Assembly: GCA_910584665.1 (NCBI GenBank)
Contig: CAJUBL010000003.1
Coordinates: forward strand, 1 to 64,000
Direction: 5' to 3'
Source of the DNA: an uncultured Muribaculaceae bacterium
GTDB lineage: Bacteria; Bacteroidota; Bacteroidia; Bacteroidales; Muribaculaceae
Length of the DNA: 64,000 nucleotides
The notes under the pieces: generated by a model
The model's input: only the letters and a program-made list of their open reading frames with translations
Database searches by the model: none
Told to the model about the DNA's origin: nothing
Part shown: positions 16,975 to 26,102 of the stretch, piece by piece
How positions within the stretch are numbered: the stretch's first letter is position 1
How the letters are laid out: every line of letters starts with the position of its first letter
Position numbers and translations under genes: made by a program

Positions 16975-17169
16975 CTAAAAAGTGATATCGAGGGACATCA
17001 GCAGTGATCTGACGAGCCGATAGGCACCCACTACAGTCAGCATGACCCCGAGGATATTGCATATCAGCTTGACATTGCGGCGAATGCGCCGGCTTCCGTA
17101 CTCGAGACAGGGCGGTATGATCTTCCAGATCACCAGCCCCACAACAATAGTGATGACAGCTCCGATCAT
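16975..17169 (-). CDS. Small two-TM membrane protein (64 aa), last gene of the left arm
   Basis: The product has two hydrophobic segments (VITIVVGLVIWKIIPPCL and LICNILGVMLTVVGAYRLV) separated by a basic loop (RRIRRNVK). It starts 24 nt after the transglutaminase gene stop, consistent with the same operon. No family is recognised. Its coding status rests on operon position and membrane-protein character. Confidence 0.55.
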   Translation of the reverse strand: MIGAVITIVVGLVIWKIIPPCLEYGSRRIRRNVKLICNILGVMLTVVGAYRLVRSLLMSLDITF

Positions 17170-17193
17170 AATCAGATGGTATATATCAGTTTT

Positions 17194-18291
17194 TTAATTA
17201 AGTCTGGTCCAGCGCCATTCGCCATTGACACATGTGTAGGCATCACGCCTAATGGAACAATCATACAGTGGTCCTCCGGGATAATCGGCTTGCCAATCAA
17301 GGTTTAACCACCGACGGCCGTTACTGTCTGTGCGCACTGTATATGACGATATTATACAGTCATTGAATCTTTTTCTGATGATATTCTGAACTTCAGAATC
17401 GGTGAAATCAGTGATGTCGGCCTCGGCAAACGCATGCCCGCCCATGGCATTGTCACCGGTGTTGATAGTCGCATTACCTCCGACAGCAAGCAGACATGAG
17501 GCCACAAGAACGGCAAAATCATCACAATCTCCTGTCAGAGAAGAATATATAGTCTCGGATGCGCGGGCTATGTATTCCTGGCCATTGGGGTCGTTGACAT
17601 AGCGCCATTTCTGGCGGCAGTAGTCGAATATCTCGCATATCTGTCCCGGATTGAACGGACCTTCGGATTTAGCGGCAAGCTGGTTGGCAAACGATTTGGT
17701 ATAAGGTTGGTTATAGTCGGCGGCTTCCTGAAGCATGGCTATGTTGAGGTTTCCGTCTGAATACCATGTGTGATGTTTACGTTCGGGTTGCGGGGTGTAG
17801 TCAGGCAGGTCGATATCATCATGGTGATATGGAATAGGTTTGACTGGTTCGGGGTTGGGGTCAATCACAATGTCTGAAGCAAGGCGGCTGTATTCTCTGA
17901 AAGTTTGGAGACTGTCATTTAATTCCGGATTTTCCAACAGTACTGTACGTCCGTCTTTGATAAGGTTCCCGTTGATTGAACCTCTCCGTTGGTTCTTTAC
18001 ACGTAGGTATGCGTAATATTTGCGTCCCGTCCTGGCCGTACGTATATTGAATGGAGAGCCACTGTCATATATGACATTTACATCGCGGTCCAGATACTCC
18101 TCCTGTAGTGCTTTTTTTGAATCTCGTGTTGGCGTAACTCCTAACAGGCAGATTTTTACACCATTACTCAGAACTACAGTCGATCCGTCCTCGATGTGTT
18201 TGATTCGGGTACCGCCTGATGGCCAGATAATGATTAGAATTATCACAAAAATAACACCGAAAATAATCAGTTTGCGACTGTTAAGTTCCAT
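17194..18291 (-). CDS. Membrane-anchored protein with SNase-like and transglutaminase-like domains
   Basis: From the ATG at 18291 (365 aa, 11 nt after the previous stop; an upstream ATG at 18324 would overlap that gene) the protein has one N-terminal TM segment (residues ~8-23). A region with staphylococcal-nuclease-like strand order follows (IEDGSTVVLSNGVKICLLGV ... INGNLIKDGRTVLLENP). The nuclease catalytic Arg/Glu pattern after LLG is not seen, so this part is probably not a nuclease. A linker leads to a transglutaminase/cysteine-protease fold with Cys in GDCDDF (~251), His in GGHAFAE (~282) and Asp in LNLDWQ (~330). It may cut or crosslink a partner of the machine outside the inner membrane. 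Confidence 0.75.
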   Translation of the reverse strand: MELNSRKLIIFGVIFVIILIIIWPSGGTRIKHIEDGSTVVLSNGVKICLLGVTPTRDSKKALQEEYLDRDVNVIYDSGSPFNIRTARTGRKYYAYLRVKNQRRGSINGNLIKDGRTVLLENPELNDSLQTFREYSRLASDIVIDPNPEPVKPIPYHHDDIDLPDYTPQPERKHHTWYSDGNLNIAMLQEAADYNQPYTKSFANQLAAKSEGPFNPGQICEIFDYCRQKWRYVNDPNGQEYIARASETIYSSLTGDCDDFAVLVASCLLAVGGNATINTGDNAMGGHAFAEADITDFTDSEVQNIIRKRFNDCIISSYTVRTDSNGRRWLNLDWQADYPGGPLYDCSIRRDAYTCVNGEWRWTRLN

Positions 18292-18302
18292 ATGTGATTG
18301 TA

Positions 18303-18926
18303 TTATCGTAGTTCGATTTTGCATTTGTCAGTACATTCCCAGTATCCTCCTTCGACAACAACAGTCCCTTGGTCGCCGTCATATACAAATATCTCGCTGG
18401 CTGTGTCGAGATCGCCGGACATTATATCGCATAAAGAGGTAAGTATGTTGGGTGAGGTCTTGAAAAGAGGAAGTGCGCTTGAAAGCGGTTTGAATGTGGC
18501 TTTTGTCGGATTCTGTAAGGTGAGTTCATATTTGGCTCGTCCTGCTTCCTCGATGGGAAGAGGAGCCTGACGGTTAAAGCCATTGCCGTCGGGGTTAAGA
18601 AAATAGATTACTTCTTTATGATCAGGTATCTCGGTTTCTGTTGTTGATGTAGAAGCGATTGCTGACTTATCATCAGAAACTGGAATTGGCGGGATTACGG
18701 CTTTCTTTATTTGAGATGTGACATTATAGGGTGGTGGTGTAGTCGGTTTGTCGGATTTGTTCTCCATTATTTTAAATGTCCTGTTGATCTGTTCCAATTC
18801 AACAGAGATTTTTCTGAGTTCATCAGCTACCATCATAAGGCCATTAGAAATCTCACCGACTCGGTTGAGTGAGTCGGTGAGATTATTTAGATTAGCCTTG
18901 ATTTGAGATAAATCAAGTGTGGTCAT
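18303..18926 (-). CDS. Coiled-coil protein of unknown function (207 aa), left arm
   Basis: There is no signal peptide. Residues 1-55 form a heptad-rich helix (LSQIKANLNNLTDSLNRVG, LRKISVELEQINRTF). A Pro/Thr/Ser-rich linker (~56-100) leads to a C-terminal ~105-residue globular part (EVIYFLNPDGNGF ... IFVYDGDQGTVVVEGG). I do not recognise the globular part. It lies 8 nt after the 1222-residue ATPase gene and may be a cytoplasmic adaptor for it. Confidence 0.7.
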   Translation of the reverse strand: MTTLDLSQIKANLNNLTDSLNRVGEISNGLMMVADELRKISVELEQINRTFKIMENKSDKPTTPPPYNVTSQIKKAVIPPIPVSDDKSAIASTSTTETEIPDHKEVIYFLNPDGNGFNRQAPLPIEEAGRAKYELTLQNPTKATFKPLSSALPLFKTSPNILTSLCDIMSGDLDTASEIFVYDGDQGTVVVEGGYWECTDKCKIELR

Positions 18927-18934
18927 AGCACTTT

Positions 18935-21900
18935 CTATATTTTTTGATCTTCAGTCAGTTTTTCATACAGTTGAGCTGACATGCGTTCCATGATGATAGA
19001 TATATACTGGAAGAACATCGAGTCGGTAAGATAAGGACCAGTGTTTTTGACCTGTTTGGCTTCGGATGCCTTGTCTATGAATTTTTCCATATCAGAGATC
19101 TCAACTGGGTTTTTACCAAGAGGCAGAGTACTGTAGAACATTTTTACAAATTGCAGGACATTATCCCTGACTGCGTCAAGCTGTTCAGTATAATTATCCT
19201 TTTTAAGTCCATATTGATCGGGAGCCAAACCTACGGTTTGGGAATCACCAACCATTATGGCACGAAGCCTGTTTGCATCATTCCCGAATGCAATCGTGTT
19301 ATTGTATTCTCCTTTAAGAGCGCCTCTCACGGTTGCTGTCTTGGGGTTAGGGTGATATTTGGCATTGATTTTAATGTCTTTACCGTAAATCGCAGAGAAT
19401 GCCTGATTTATGAATTTTTCGATTTCAGGGTTCATCTTCAATAGCTTAGAACCGTTACCCGTAAAATAAATGAAACTTGGAGGGTCAACAGGATCCATTG
19501 CATGTGCCAGTTGAGCAAGATGATATATCAGAGCTGAGTTGTGAAAATGTAACATGAACTTGGGAATCTGATTGTTGAAGATACGCACAAAATCATCAGG
19601 TCTTTGAGAGAAACCATAGTTCATGATCGAGACAATATCATCGCTCCAGCTAATGGGATTGTTGGCCTGTGCAAACTGTTCCTTGGGTGTCTGTAATACT
19701 TCGCCGACAGCACGTTTGGCCTCAGGTTTGAAAATATTGTTTTTTGCACTTGCTCCTTTGTTGTTCAGTGTACCGCCAAGATACAGAGAGTTACCGGCAA
19801 AATTAAACGATGATACATATTGTGGGGCGTTATCCTTGTATACGATGATATCTGATGATCCTCCACCTATATCAACCAGCATAGACGCATCCTCAGTATA
19901 GACAGCGGCAATGTCAATATCGTAGTAGGGAGACAGAGACTCGTTGGTAGCAGGAACTTCGTTATCAAGGCTGCGTCCTGCCGGAATCGTGAGCATTTGA
20001 CCTTGTTTCCAGTCGGGTCTGAAATATTTGATAAACTCCTCTTCCCATGTATCTTTGTAAACTTTCACGAGTTCGGGCTGGAATGATAACGGGTATGTCC
20101 AGATGAGTTTTACCCGGTCGAGATCGTAGCCCTGACATATGAAGTGACTACGTAAAATGAACATTAGCTCACCGATAAATGCCTTACACTCGCGCTGGTA
20201 TATCTGATTCATTGTGTAGTTGCCGTCGTTATCCTTGTCATAGAACCATTTGAATTTGCCATCTTCGATGTTGTCAAGAATAACTCCGTTGCGCATGTTA
20301 CGTTTACCTTGTGTATAGTAGGCAAACGGAATCGCGCTGTCAACCAGTGGCAGGTCACCTGAACTGTTTGTATTCTGCCCTTTGCGTAACGTGTTTATAA
20401 CCGTTGGAATTGGGAAACAATAGCCTGGAATCGGTTTATCCTGAGGTCTTATGCGGGATGGTATGAACTCAGATAGCTGTGTGACGAGAGATTCCATATT
20501 GCCCCATTCTTTGTCACGGGATCCTGTAGGCAGATATAGATCGTCTATATGTGGATCGAAATCGTTGGAATTATTGTTAGGACGTGTAATACTCAGGAAC
20601 TCCAGTTCATTCCAGTCTCCGTTCTCTGCATCGTTGTGTAAAGTGCAGATTTCTGACAATTGGGCTTCTCTCGTTCCCTGTATCTTATGATGATATGCCA
20701 CATAAGTGTTTGATGTCCCAAGATCGATAGCTACGGTAGTCTCAGAGACATCAACAGGCGATTTGACACGAAGATTGGGAACAATAAGTGCCGTACCTGT
20801 TATTTCAAGAGGTTCTCCGTTTCCGTCCAGTAATACATCGGGAACAATAAGAGTCAGTTCGGCAAAGTCAATTGCTGCACGGGTATTGACAGTTTTAGTT
20901 TCCTGAGCCTTGGTATTGTGATTGTAGACATTGACGTTAACTTCTTTGGTTCTGTCTGCATTCTTGCCACAGTTGACATTGAAATACCGGCTCGAGATGG
21001 GAGGCGTGGGAATATCCTGACGCATGTCAGATGTCGTCTTATACGTTACTTCACTGCCGTTGGTAAACTCGTTCACATTGTTCCCTGATAGCCAGAAGAA
21101 GTTCAGATCCCATTTCAACTTATTGAATGAGTTGTGAAACAGTACCTTGTAGATGTTGTCGAAGCACGGACTCTTGGCAAACGGATAGATGCCGAAAGCA
21201 AAGTTTGAGGTCTCGTTGTCAGATATAAGGACACCGTTCGGCCAAGTGCGGTTTTCGCTGTTTGAGGGCCAATAATCACGGGCAAGTTTTATTGTTCCGC
21301 CGGTGGTCATTGTCAAGGCTATAGTTACGGTAAAATGGCCGTCGGTATATTGTTGTATGTCGAGACCTTTGATCAGTTGCTTGAGATCAAGATATTTCAG
21401 AGCCTCACGCTTGAGTGGTATTAGGCAACGGCGTTTTTTTACGAGATTGGTGTCGGTGTATTCTATGGCTTCATAATTTCTGTCGATGTCATATGGAAGA
21501 ACAACAAGCATATCGGCCAGCAGGTCGTTGACTGTTACCCATTTCATCTGGCTTAGACCGTCGGGTGACTTTCTGTTGTCAATGGCCTGCTTGAAGTCAT
21601 TGATGTCAAGTTCGAAGTCAAAAGGCTTCTCGATAAACAGCAGGTATTTAAGATAGACGCTGTCCAGTCCGTTGGGACGTAAATGAACCTGATTCTGAGG
21701 ATTGCGTGTCTGTAGCGTAGGTAGCTGTTGTGATGTCGGCGTTATATTGAAGTCTTTGAACCTGGTGGCGAATGATTCAGTTGAGGTGCCGGCAATACCT
21801 ATTGGCGAGTAGAGTTTGATTGTCTGGAAGAGATTGATGAAAATCTTGTCGAGACCGGAGTCATTGAGCAATAGATACATAAAATCCAGAAACTGTGAGT

Positions 21901-22603
21901 CGCGGTCGGCCGGAAGGCACCATGATTCTGGATCGTTGCTGAGTAATTTGCGAGTGTTGACCTTTATTGCGGCATCAAGGTCACACCCGGCTACGGTGAA
22001 GAAACCTGTGAACGGTGACGTCGCTCCAAATACTGTGCCGTTATATCTGAATGTATAAAGTTTAGTGAAGTCAAATTCATATCTGACTCCGGCGGCTGAT
22101 TTACGCTCGTTGATGGTGTCGATATAACTCTTGCGGAACATTTCCAACGCCTTGAGGTATGGCACCATAGGATCTTTATTCCCTTGCGGTACGTATGTAT
22201 TTACAGTGGTGAGATTAAGGATTTGGGCTGTAATTCCTGTCTCACGCAGATTGATATCCCCGAAGCGATATATTATTTCAAACATATCGAGACAGTGAGA
22301 TATAGCCCGTGTATAGTCTGGATTAAGAGTCTTTTTAGCAAGTTCTGTCTGGTTCCATGTACCATGACCGGCGTTATACTCACGGAAAGCTATATCGGTC
22401 AGATGCATGCGTGCATATGGAGACGGTATCGAAGTGATCTTTGTGGTTTGTCCCGGGTTCATGTATGCCCCCAGTCTGAGGTAGGCATCGCCATAAGGGT
22501 TGCCGTTTCCGGCACCGGCCGCCATGGCTTTATTCTCGACAAAAGCACTGTTGTCAGCGGTGGTGTCGGGAGTCGCCTGCATTCCAAATATTAATTTGTC
22601 CAT
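18935..22603 (-). CDS. Large protein with C-terminal Hsp70/actin-fold ATPase domain (1222 aa)
   Basis: Residues ~1-615 are an uncharacterised region without signal peptide or TM segment. From ~620 an actin/Hsp70 nucleotide-binding fold is clear: phosphate-1 loop VAIDLGTSNTYVAY (~624), phosphate-2 loop VDIGGGSSDIIVY (~908), adenosine motif YFTGNGSKLL (~1046) and the closing helix motif PNPKTATVRGALKG (~1085). The family binds and hydrolyses ATP; some members polymerise and others act as chaperones. No Hsp70 substrate-binding domain follows. It sits between the tubulin-like gene (61-nt gap) and the coiled-coil gene, so a cytoplasmic motor or scaffold role is likely. Confidence 0.85.
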   Translation of the reverse strand: MDKLIFGMQATPDTTADNSAFVENKAMAAGAGNGNPYGDAYLRLGAYMNPGQTTKITSIPSPYARMHLTDIAFREYNAGHGTWNQTELAKKTLNPDYTRAISHCLDMFEIIYRFGDINLRETGITAQILNLTTVNTYVPQGNKDPMVPYLKALEMFRKSYIDTINERKSAAGVRYEFDFTKLYTFRYNGTVFGATSPFTGFFTVAGCDLDAAIKVNTRKLLSNDPESWCLPADRDSQFLDFMYLLLNDSGLDKIFINLFQTIKLYSPIGIAGTSTESFATRFKDFNITPTSQQLPTLQTRNPQNQVHLRPNGLDSVYLKYLLFIEKPFDFELDINDFKQAIDNRKSPDGLSQMKWVTVNDLLADMLVVLPYDIDRNYEAIEYTDTNLVKKRRCLIPLKREALKYLDLKQLIKGLDIQQYTDGHFTVTIALTMTTGGTIKLARDYWPSNSENRTWPNGVLISDNETSNFAFGIYPFAKSPCFDNIYKVLFHNSFNKLKWDLNFFWLSGNNVNEFTNGSEVTYKTTSDMRQDIPTPPISSRYFNVNCGKNADRTKEVNVNVYNHNTKAQETKTVNTRAAIDFAELTLIVPDVLLDGNGEPLEITGTALIVPNLRVKSPVDVSETTVAIDLGTSNTYVAYHHKIQGTREAQLSEICTLHNDAENGDWNELEFLSITRPNNNSNDFDPHIDDLYLPTGSRDKEWGNMESLVTQLSEFIPSRIRPQDKPIPGYCFPIPTVINTLRKGQNTNSSGDLPLVDSAIPFAYYTQGKRNMRNGVILDNIEDGKFKWFYDKDNDGNYTMNQIYQRECKAFIGELMFILRSHFICQGYDLDRVKLIWTYPLSFQPELVKVYKDTWEEEFIKYFRPDWKQGQMLTIPAGRSLDNEVPATNESLSPYYDIDIAAVYTEDASMLVDIGGGSSDIIVYKDNAPQYVSSFNFAGNSLYLGGTLNNKGASAKNNIFKPEAKRAVGEVLQTPKEQFAQANNPISWSDDIVSIMNYGFSQRPDDFVRIFNNQIPKFMLHFHNSALIYHLAQLAHAMDPVDPPSFIYFTGNGSKLLKMNPEIEKFINQAFSAIYGKDIKINAKYHPNPKTATVRGALKGEYNNTIAFGNDANRLRAIMVGDSQTVGLAPDQYGLKKDNYTEQLDAVRDNVLQFVKMFYSTLPLGKNPVEISDMEKFIDKASEAKQVKNTGPYLTDSMFFQYISIIMERMSAQLYEKLTEDQKI

Positions 22604-22664
22604 TTGGGATTATCTGGTTTTGTAATGTGATCTTAGATTTAAAATTTGAAAACAGTACCGGGCA

Positions 22665-24278
22665 TCAGATGTCGACAGACTTGTTGTTTGCAAACATTTC
22701 ATCAATACCCATTGATACAAGGGCCAATAGTAAAGGTAACTTGGTACTGTCGGTGACCTGAGTCGGTGCGGTAGGAGAATTCAGCTTCTTGTAGGATTTG
22801 AGAATGAAGTCGGTTAACTGAGCGTCAACAATCTCTTCTCTCCTTCGGCCAAATAACGGATTCCTGATTACAATCGCCGACGCACCGGTAGGTGATCCTG
22901 TGGTAAAGCAGGTAAGGCAATTGGCGCTTTCGGTTCCTTTCGCTTTATTCTTGTCAATGCATTGAATATATCGGGGATGGGCTTTAGTTCGCTCATTCAG
23001 CTGATCAAGCCATTTTTCCCATTCGATGAACATGTTGCGCAGGGCCCATGCGTTACGGTATTGGTTGAGAGTAGCGTCATGACTGTAATCTACAACTGCA
23101 AGGCGTTCTGTCTCGGTTATACCGGTATTGTGGACATAAGCTGTACGGTTCTCGATATTTGCTTTCAGCATTCCTGTCTCCCCGTTCTCAAAGAACATCT
23201 TGAGAAGCTGGAACTTGACTATAGACCGACGGATATCCTCGTCAAGAATACCGGGTAGGTTGGACAGAGCGTGATTATTGTCAACAAATCCCCACTTCGG
23301 ACGTTTGAATGTGACTTTGTGTCCCGGAGCTTTTGGCGCCTGCTCTTTGGAAAAGTCGATAACCGACATTGCGGCCATTACCTCGGTAAGTTGTGGCGGA
23401 TTATCCTGTTCGCAACCTCCGACTTTGTGTGGGTATTCAGCCTGATTGTCATCACCGACATAATAGCAGTAGTCCATCTCGTGTACCAGATATTCATCAT
23501 AATACATCAGGGCCGCGCGTGTCTTATCGGTGAACGATGAAGCGTCTACATCATATTTGTTTGTGTCAATAATTCTCTGTGTGCAGGTATCTCCAGAACC
23601 GAACTTAAAGTAGGGTAATACCGATAGGGCTCCAATGAGAGGTGCTCCTATTCCTTTGCTACGGAAACGCTTTACAATTAGGGGTATGCCGGCTGCACCG
23701 GTACCACCGAACAGTGATCCGATTACCATCACGCCATCGTTTGGAGTTACCTGTTCAATAATGGTTTTGAAGGCCGGAGTCTCGAATGAAATTCCCGAGA
23801 GTATAAGTGAACCGATATTGGGGTTGCCGACGAACCCGACTGACAACGGCATTTTCACGTCATCGGCTGTATAGAGAAGATCTCGTTCAGCGAGAATGTT
23901 TTCGGTCGTGATATTGTTTTTCGGGAGGTTTTTGAATAGAGTTGACATATCGCCGATTCCTTCACCTGAGATATCTATATATACAGGGTCGGCGATACGA
24001 GTCTGGAAGAATGAAGTCTTATTTGCCCAGTCGGCCGAAGCTTTACCTATCAGTGTTGCCATGCCACTGTTCCCGTCTCCGTTTTTGCTTGGATCGGTCT
24101 GATAATAAGACAGTAATTTGCGACAGTCGTCGAGAGCCTTTGATTTCTCGTCATTGTCGACGAATATGGGAACGATATTCTGTGCTCCGGTCCTGGCTCC
24201 GGCGGCAAGAAGCATTATTAATGATCGCATAACGCGTTCGCCGGTGCCTCCTATAGCAAAGATATACAGAGTATTCAT
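22665..24278 (-). CDS. FtsZ/tubulin-like GTPase (537 aa)
   Basis: The N-terminus LYIFAIGGTGERVMRSL (residues 4-20) matches the first nucleotide loop of distant tubulin-like proteins. VIGSLFGGTGAAGIP (~183-197) matches the tubulin/FtsZ signature GGGTGSG in relaxed form. Strand-helix alternation between them (PIFVDNDEKS) suits a tubulin-type GTPase domain. There is no signal peptide. It is far from cell-division FtsZ and lacks that protein's C-terminal tail. It lies 18 nt after a membrane protein gene in the operon. It may form filaments or a nucleotide-switched scaffold. Confidence 0.8.
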   Translation of the reverse strand: MNTLYIFAIGGTGERVMRSLIMLLAAGARTGAQNIVPIFVDNDEKSKALDDCRKLLSYYQTDPSKNGDGNSGMATLIGKASADWANKTSFFQTRIADPVYIDISGEGIGDMSTLFKNLPKNNITTENILAERDLLYTADDVKMPLSVGFVGNPNIGSLILSGISFETPAFKTIIEQVTPNDGVMVIGSLFGGTGAAGIPLIVKRFRSKGIGAPLIGALSVLPYFKFGSGDTCTQRIIDTNKYDVDASSFTDKTRAALMYYDEYLVHEMDYCYYVGDDNQAEYPHKVGGCEQDNPPQLTEVMAAMSVIDFSKEQAPKAPGHKVTFKRPKWGFVDNNHALSNLPGILDEDIRRSIVKFQLLKMFFENGETGMLKANIENRTAYVHNTGITETERLAVVDYSHDATLNQYRNAWALRNMFIEWEKWLDQLNERTKAHPRYIQCIDKNKAKGTESANCLTCFTTGSPTGASAIVIRNPLFGRRREEIVDAQLTDFILKSYKKLNSPTAPTQVTDSTKLPLLLALVSMGIDEMFANNKSVDI

Positions 24279-24296
24279 GATTGGTAAATTTTCTGG

Positions 24297-24749
24297 TTAT
24301 TGGAAAATGCTGTGAGGCATTATGTTTTGGGCCTTGGAACCTTTTTTGAAAATCAGGCCCCAGATTTCGCAGAACAGAGGGTATACAATAAAGTTGATGG
24401 CCGCGATGTGCCACATGTTGGTATCTGTGAGGATATCATCATTGACAGACCAACCGGCAAACCAGCTGACAAAAAGGTATGTCGAGGCTAATGATATGGC
24501 CCAGAATACGATAAGAATTACAAGCATGTTTTTCTTGGTAGCATTGGCGGCTTTTGATGCAATGCCGAAGTAGTAAATAAACATGCCTAAAATAGAACAC
24601 GTCAAAACCGAAAGTAGTGCGGCGTTCATGCCATATCCGTCGTCGGGATTACCTGCTGTCGAGAGATAGTGGAACCTGTCGGCATAGCTGTCAATCCACC
24701 ATCCGTAAAGCGCGTTAGATAAACGCGAGAGAAATTCAAAATCTAACAT
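24297..24749 (-). CDS. Multi-pass membrane protein (150 aa), left arm
   Basis: The product has about three hydrophobic segments: ALLSVLTCSILGMFIYYFG, MLVILIVFWAISLASTYLFV and IAAINFIVYPLFCEIWGLIF. A soluble N-terminal ~45 residues precedes them. No family is recognised. It starts 20 nt after the vWA gene stop and ends 18 nt before the tubulin-like gene start, so it is probably the inner-membrane platform next to those two. Confidence 0.7.
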   Translation of the reverse strand: MLDFEFLSRLSNALYGWWIDSYADRFHYLSTAGNPDDGYGMNAALLSVLTCSILGMFIYYFGIASKAANATKKNMLVILIVFWAISLASTYLFVSWFAGWSVNDDILTDTNMWHIAAINFIVYPLFCEIWGLIFKKGSKAQNIMPHSIFQ

Positions 24750-24769
24750 GATGTATAATGGTTTGATTA

Positions 24770-26077
24770 TTAATATTTAGCAATTCTGATGTCAAATGAG
24801 GCGACGGTTCGTTCGTCTGAAATATTATAGACTTTCCTGAGCTGTTCTATTACAGTGTTGAATCCCCAGGTCTTAGACTTCATCTGTTCCATGGTCTTGT
24901 CAGTGTCATCTTCGATTGAAGAGTTGTTGGCGGCAGATTCTGACATGATGGTAATAGTACCTGAAGTGTCAAAGTTTTTATCGGTAGGAGCCAGAGACAG
25001 AGTCGCTGACGAAATCCTGCCATCATTTACTGTGACATTGGCTGAGGTTATTGCCTTTGAGAGCCCGTCGTTTATCAGGCATTTATATATACCGCTTTTA
25101 AGGAACAGTGGAATTGAGAACGGAGTCCATTCAAGAGTCAGTTCGGCTGTATTGTCCTGCTTTGCTTTGGTGGATATACACAGAGTTTCATCATTACCTC
25201 CACCTATTACCCAGGCGCCTTGATTTGATGTGAAACGGACTTCGGTCATATTTTCGGTTCTGAAATCATTGTCATTGAGGGACAATGTACTCCATACAGC
25301 AGTACATTTGTCGGCAAAACAATTTTTTAGAACCATGTTTTTCAAAATGTCGGCTTTGCCTGCCGCCATGATATAAAATGGCCGATTAGTCATCATCGAG
25401 TCTTTGAAAATCTTGCCTTTAAGTTGATTCTCTGTGCAATCGTAGTAATAGTTGCCGTTGAAATCTGATTCATATTTAAGTAAAAGAATCTGGAGGTCAT
25501 TATTCTTCAATTTGGTGAACGAGTCGTTGAGTTTTCCGCCAAGGTTATTTAGATTGTTTTTGTTCCAGAATTTATCGTTCTCGGCATTGATCTTCTGCAA
25601 TCCACCCGACAATATCATGTCACTTACAAGTATTGCCACGTTATCATCAGAAGCTTTTGAACACAGATCGGCTACAAGCTTGTCGATTTCGGTTACAGCA
25701 CCGCCGAATTGTTTCGATTTAGTAAGCTGGTCAACAAGATTGTCGTTGTCAAGTATCTGGGAGCCGATTTTTATTGTATAATCTTTTATTCCGGTCATAT
25801 TGCGTTTTGAGTCAGAAACGATATCACTTACTGTTGCCGCAAAATGATTATTTGAAGCGACAAATCCTGCGAAGTCGAGATACCCTTTCATGCTGCCTGA
25901 ATTGTCGACAATGATTGTTACCGAGTTGGGCGTAGCCAGGCATGTATCACTTATGGCGGGGATATCGATAGAGCCATTCCCGGTTCCGGCTTTAAAAGTC
26001 CGTGGACATGCCACAATTAGAAAAATTATAGCTAAAACGGCAAAGAGACCGTATCGTAAAATTTTTTTGTTGTCCAT
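24770..26077 (-). CDS. Membrane-anchored von Willebrand factor A protein with intact MIDAS
   Basis: The 435-residue protein has an N-terminal signal anchor or lipoprotein-like segment (YGLFAVLAIIFLIVACPR, ~9-26). A vWA domain begins at SVTIIVDNSGSMKGYLDF with the complete DxSxS metal site (Asp ~57, Ser ~59 and ~61), followed by a conserved-type VAILVSDMILSGG strand. The C-terminal ~150 residues are beta-rich and unassigned. vWA domains bind partners through a metal ion. The domain should face the periplasm. It lies 25 nt after the coiled-coil gene and 20 nt before the multi-TM gene. Confidence 0.85.
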   Translation of the reverse strand: MDNKKILRYGLFAVLAIIFLIVACPRTFKAGTGNGSIDIPAISDTCLATPNSVTIIVDNSGSMKGYLDFAGFVASNNHFAATVSDIVSDSKRNMTGIKDYTIKIGSQILDNDNLVDQLTKSKQFGGAVTEIDKLVADLCSKASDDNVAILVSDMILSGGLQKINAENDKFWNKNNLNNLGGKLNDSFTKLKNNDLQILLLKYESDFNGNYYYDCTENQLKGKIFKDSMMTNRPFYIMAAGKADILKNMVLKNCFADKCTAVWSTLSLNDNDFRTENMTEVRFTSNQGAWVIGGGNDETLCISTKAKQDNTAELTLEWTPFSIPLFLKSGIYKCLINDGLSKAITSANVTVNDGRISSATLSLAPTDKNFDTSGTITIMSESAANNSSIEDDTDKTMEQMKSKTWGFNTVIEQLRKVYNISDERTVASFDIRIAKY

Positions 26078-26102
26078 TTCAGTAGTTCGTATTTAGACGT
26101 TT

